Shown: positions 63,358 through 64,000 of the stretch, one piece after another | How the letters are laid out: the number at the start of each line of letters is the position of its first letter | How positions within the stretch are numbered: the first letter of the stretch is position 1 | Source: Ignavibacterium sp. | GTDB lineage: Bacteria > Bacteroidota > Ignavibacteria > Ignavibacteriales > Ignavibacteriaceae | NCBI RefSeq assembly: GCF_025998815.1 | Contig: NZ_AP026678.1 | Coordinates: 1,302,001 to 1,366,000, forward strand | Reading direction: 5' to 3' | DNA: 64,000 nucleotides | Notes under the pieces: generated by a model | What the model saw: the letters and a program-made list of their open reading frames with translations, nothing else | Told to the model about the DNA's origin: nothing | The model's database searches: none | Program-made: the position numbers and the translations under genes

Positions 63358-64000
63358 TTATTTGTTCTTAAATGCAGGTTTTCTTTTTTCCAGAAAAGCA
63401 GAAGTTCCTTCTTTAAAATCTTCAGTTCCACAACACATAGCAAAAAGCACTGCTTCAAAATCAAGTCCATCCTGCAAATTCATTTTATCAGTTGCATTAA
63501 CTGCCTCAATTGCAAGTCTTATCGCTTGCTGGCCTTTTGAATTAATTTTTTGTGCAATCTCAAATACTTTTGCCTGCAGTTCTGCAGCAGGAAAAACTTT
63601 ATTCACCAGGCCAATTCTTAAAGCTTCATTTGCATCGATCATATCGCCGGTTAAAATCATTTCCATCGCTCTGCCACTTCCGACTAATCTTGCAAGTCTT
63701 TGAGTTCCACCATAACCTGGAATGATACCAAGATTAACTTCCGGTTGACCAAACTTTGCATTTTCAGATGCAATTCTGAAATGACAAGCCAAAGCAAGTT
63801 CGCATCCTCCACCAAGTGCAAATCCATTAACAGAAGCGATAACCGGTTTTTCAAAATTTTCAATCGTGTTGAAAACACTTTGACCAAATTCAGCAAACTT
63901 TTTTCCTTCGAGCATGTTCAGTTTGTTTAATTCCGAAATATCTGCTCCTGCAACAAAAGCTTTCTCTCCGCTTCCCGTCAGAATAACAGAATAAACATCA
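63358..64000 (-). CDS. Enoyl-CoA hydratase/isomerase (crotonase), N-terminus cut by window end
   Basis: The frame is open through base 64000, so the true start is outside. Visible residues begin VILTGSGEKAFVAGADI (oxyanion-hole strand), then NGFALGGGCELALACHF, FGQPEVNLGIIPGYGGTQRL with the first catalytic Glu, and AMEMILTGDMIDA with the second Glu. Both catalytic glutamates being present supports a real hydratase of fatty-acid or amino-acid degradation. C-terminal EGTSAFLEKRKPAFKNK is typical. Confidence 0.92.
   Translation of the reverse strand, partial: DVYSVILTGSGEKAFVAGADISELNKLNMLEGKKFAEFGQSVFNTIENFEKPVIASVNGFALGGGCELALACHFRIASENAKFGQPEVNLGIIPGYGGTQRLARLVGSGRAMEMILTGDMIDANEALRIGLVNKVFPAAELQAKVFEIAQKINSKGQQAIRLAIEAVNATDKMNLQDGLDFEAVLFAMCCGTEDFKEGTSAFLEKRKPAFKNK

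Overview
The window is AT-rich, gene-dense bacterial chromosome. It most resembles the Bacteroidota/Chlorobiota radiation, probably class Ignavibacteria; this is inferred from gene content, not from a database match. Supporting signs are a 31-residue COX24/AURKAIP1-type basic peptide, a promoter with a Bacteroidota-style TAnnTTTG -7 element, DUF4783 and DUF4286 proteins, a fused SpmA/SpmB protein, an Oar-like TonB-dependent receptor and many lipoproteins. Unlike many Bacteroidota, numerous genes here keep clear Shine-Dalgarno sequences.

Layout. 1-7.5 kb: end of a CbxX-like AAA protein, a metallophosphatase, a CoA-transferase, alanine dehydrogenase, a 2-hydroxyacid dehydrogenase, the SpmA/B fusion and a flavin-binding-fold protein. 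7.5-16.2 kb: an AddA/RecB-like helicase-nuclease, a very large NtrY-like histidine kinase, a DUF4783 protein and an FN3 lipoprotein. 16.3-19.3 kb: a pyrR-pyrB-pyrC operon preceded by a recognisable PyrR-dependent attenuator. 19.35-20.03 kb: a tandem array of one intact tRNA-Pro(CGG) and three degenerate tRNA-Pro-like bodies whose anticodon arm is replaced by a 16-nt palindrome, with a broken GIY-YIG nuclease ORF between two of the units. 20.1-22.6 kb: yajQ, a DnaE-like protein lacking the PHP and palm domains, and a CPXCG protein. 22.6-39.3 kb: a complete division and cell wall (dcw) cluster on the minus strand, mraZ-rsmH-ftsL-ftsI-murE-murF-mraY-murD-ftsW-murG-(membrane protein)-murC-ftsQ-ftsA-ftsZ-(small membrane protein), headed by three MraZ boxes that abut the promoter. 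39.4-40.7 kb: tRNA-Thr(CGT), the COX24-type peptide, a zinc-ribbon/TPR protein and HU. 40.9-44.4 kb: a copper module made of an HMA-AraC fusion regulator, CopZ and CopA. 44.5-53.2 kb: housekeeping genes (DUF1579, IMPDH/GMPR-like, PepF, a DASS transporter, GatB, signal peptidase I). 53.3-62.3 kb: a TonB-dependent receptor broken by several single-base indels, PhoD-like and NPP-like phosphoesterases, and an M16 peptidase pair whose first member is frameshifted. 62.3-64 kb: a membrane-anchored protein of unknown function and a crotonase cut by the window edge.

Functionally, the pyr operon (UMP synthesis), the dcw cluster (lipid II synthesis and divisome) and the copper module are each coherent units. 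No prophage, insertion sequence, CRISPR array or classical defence island was seen. The most unusual structure is the tRNA-Pro/palindrome/GIY-YIG array. Next come the half-length DnaE2-like protein, the Cys-rich nuclease domain on the AddA-type helicase, the PyrR attenuator and the HMA-AraC fusion.
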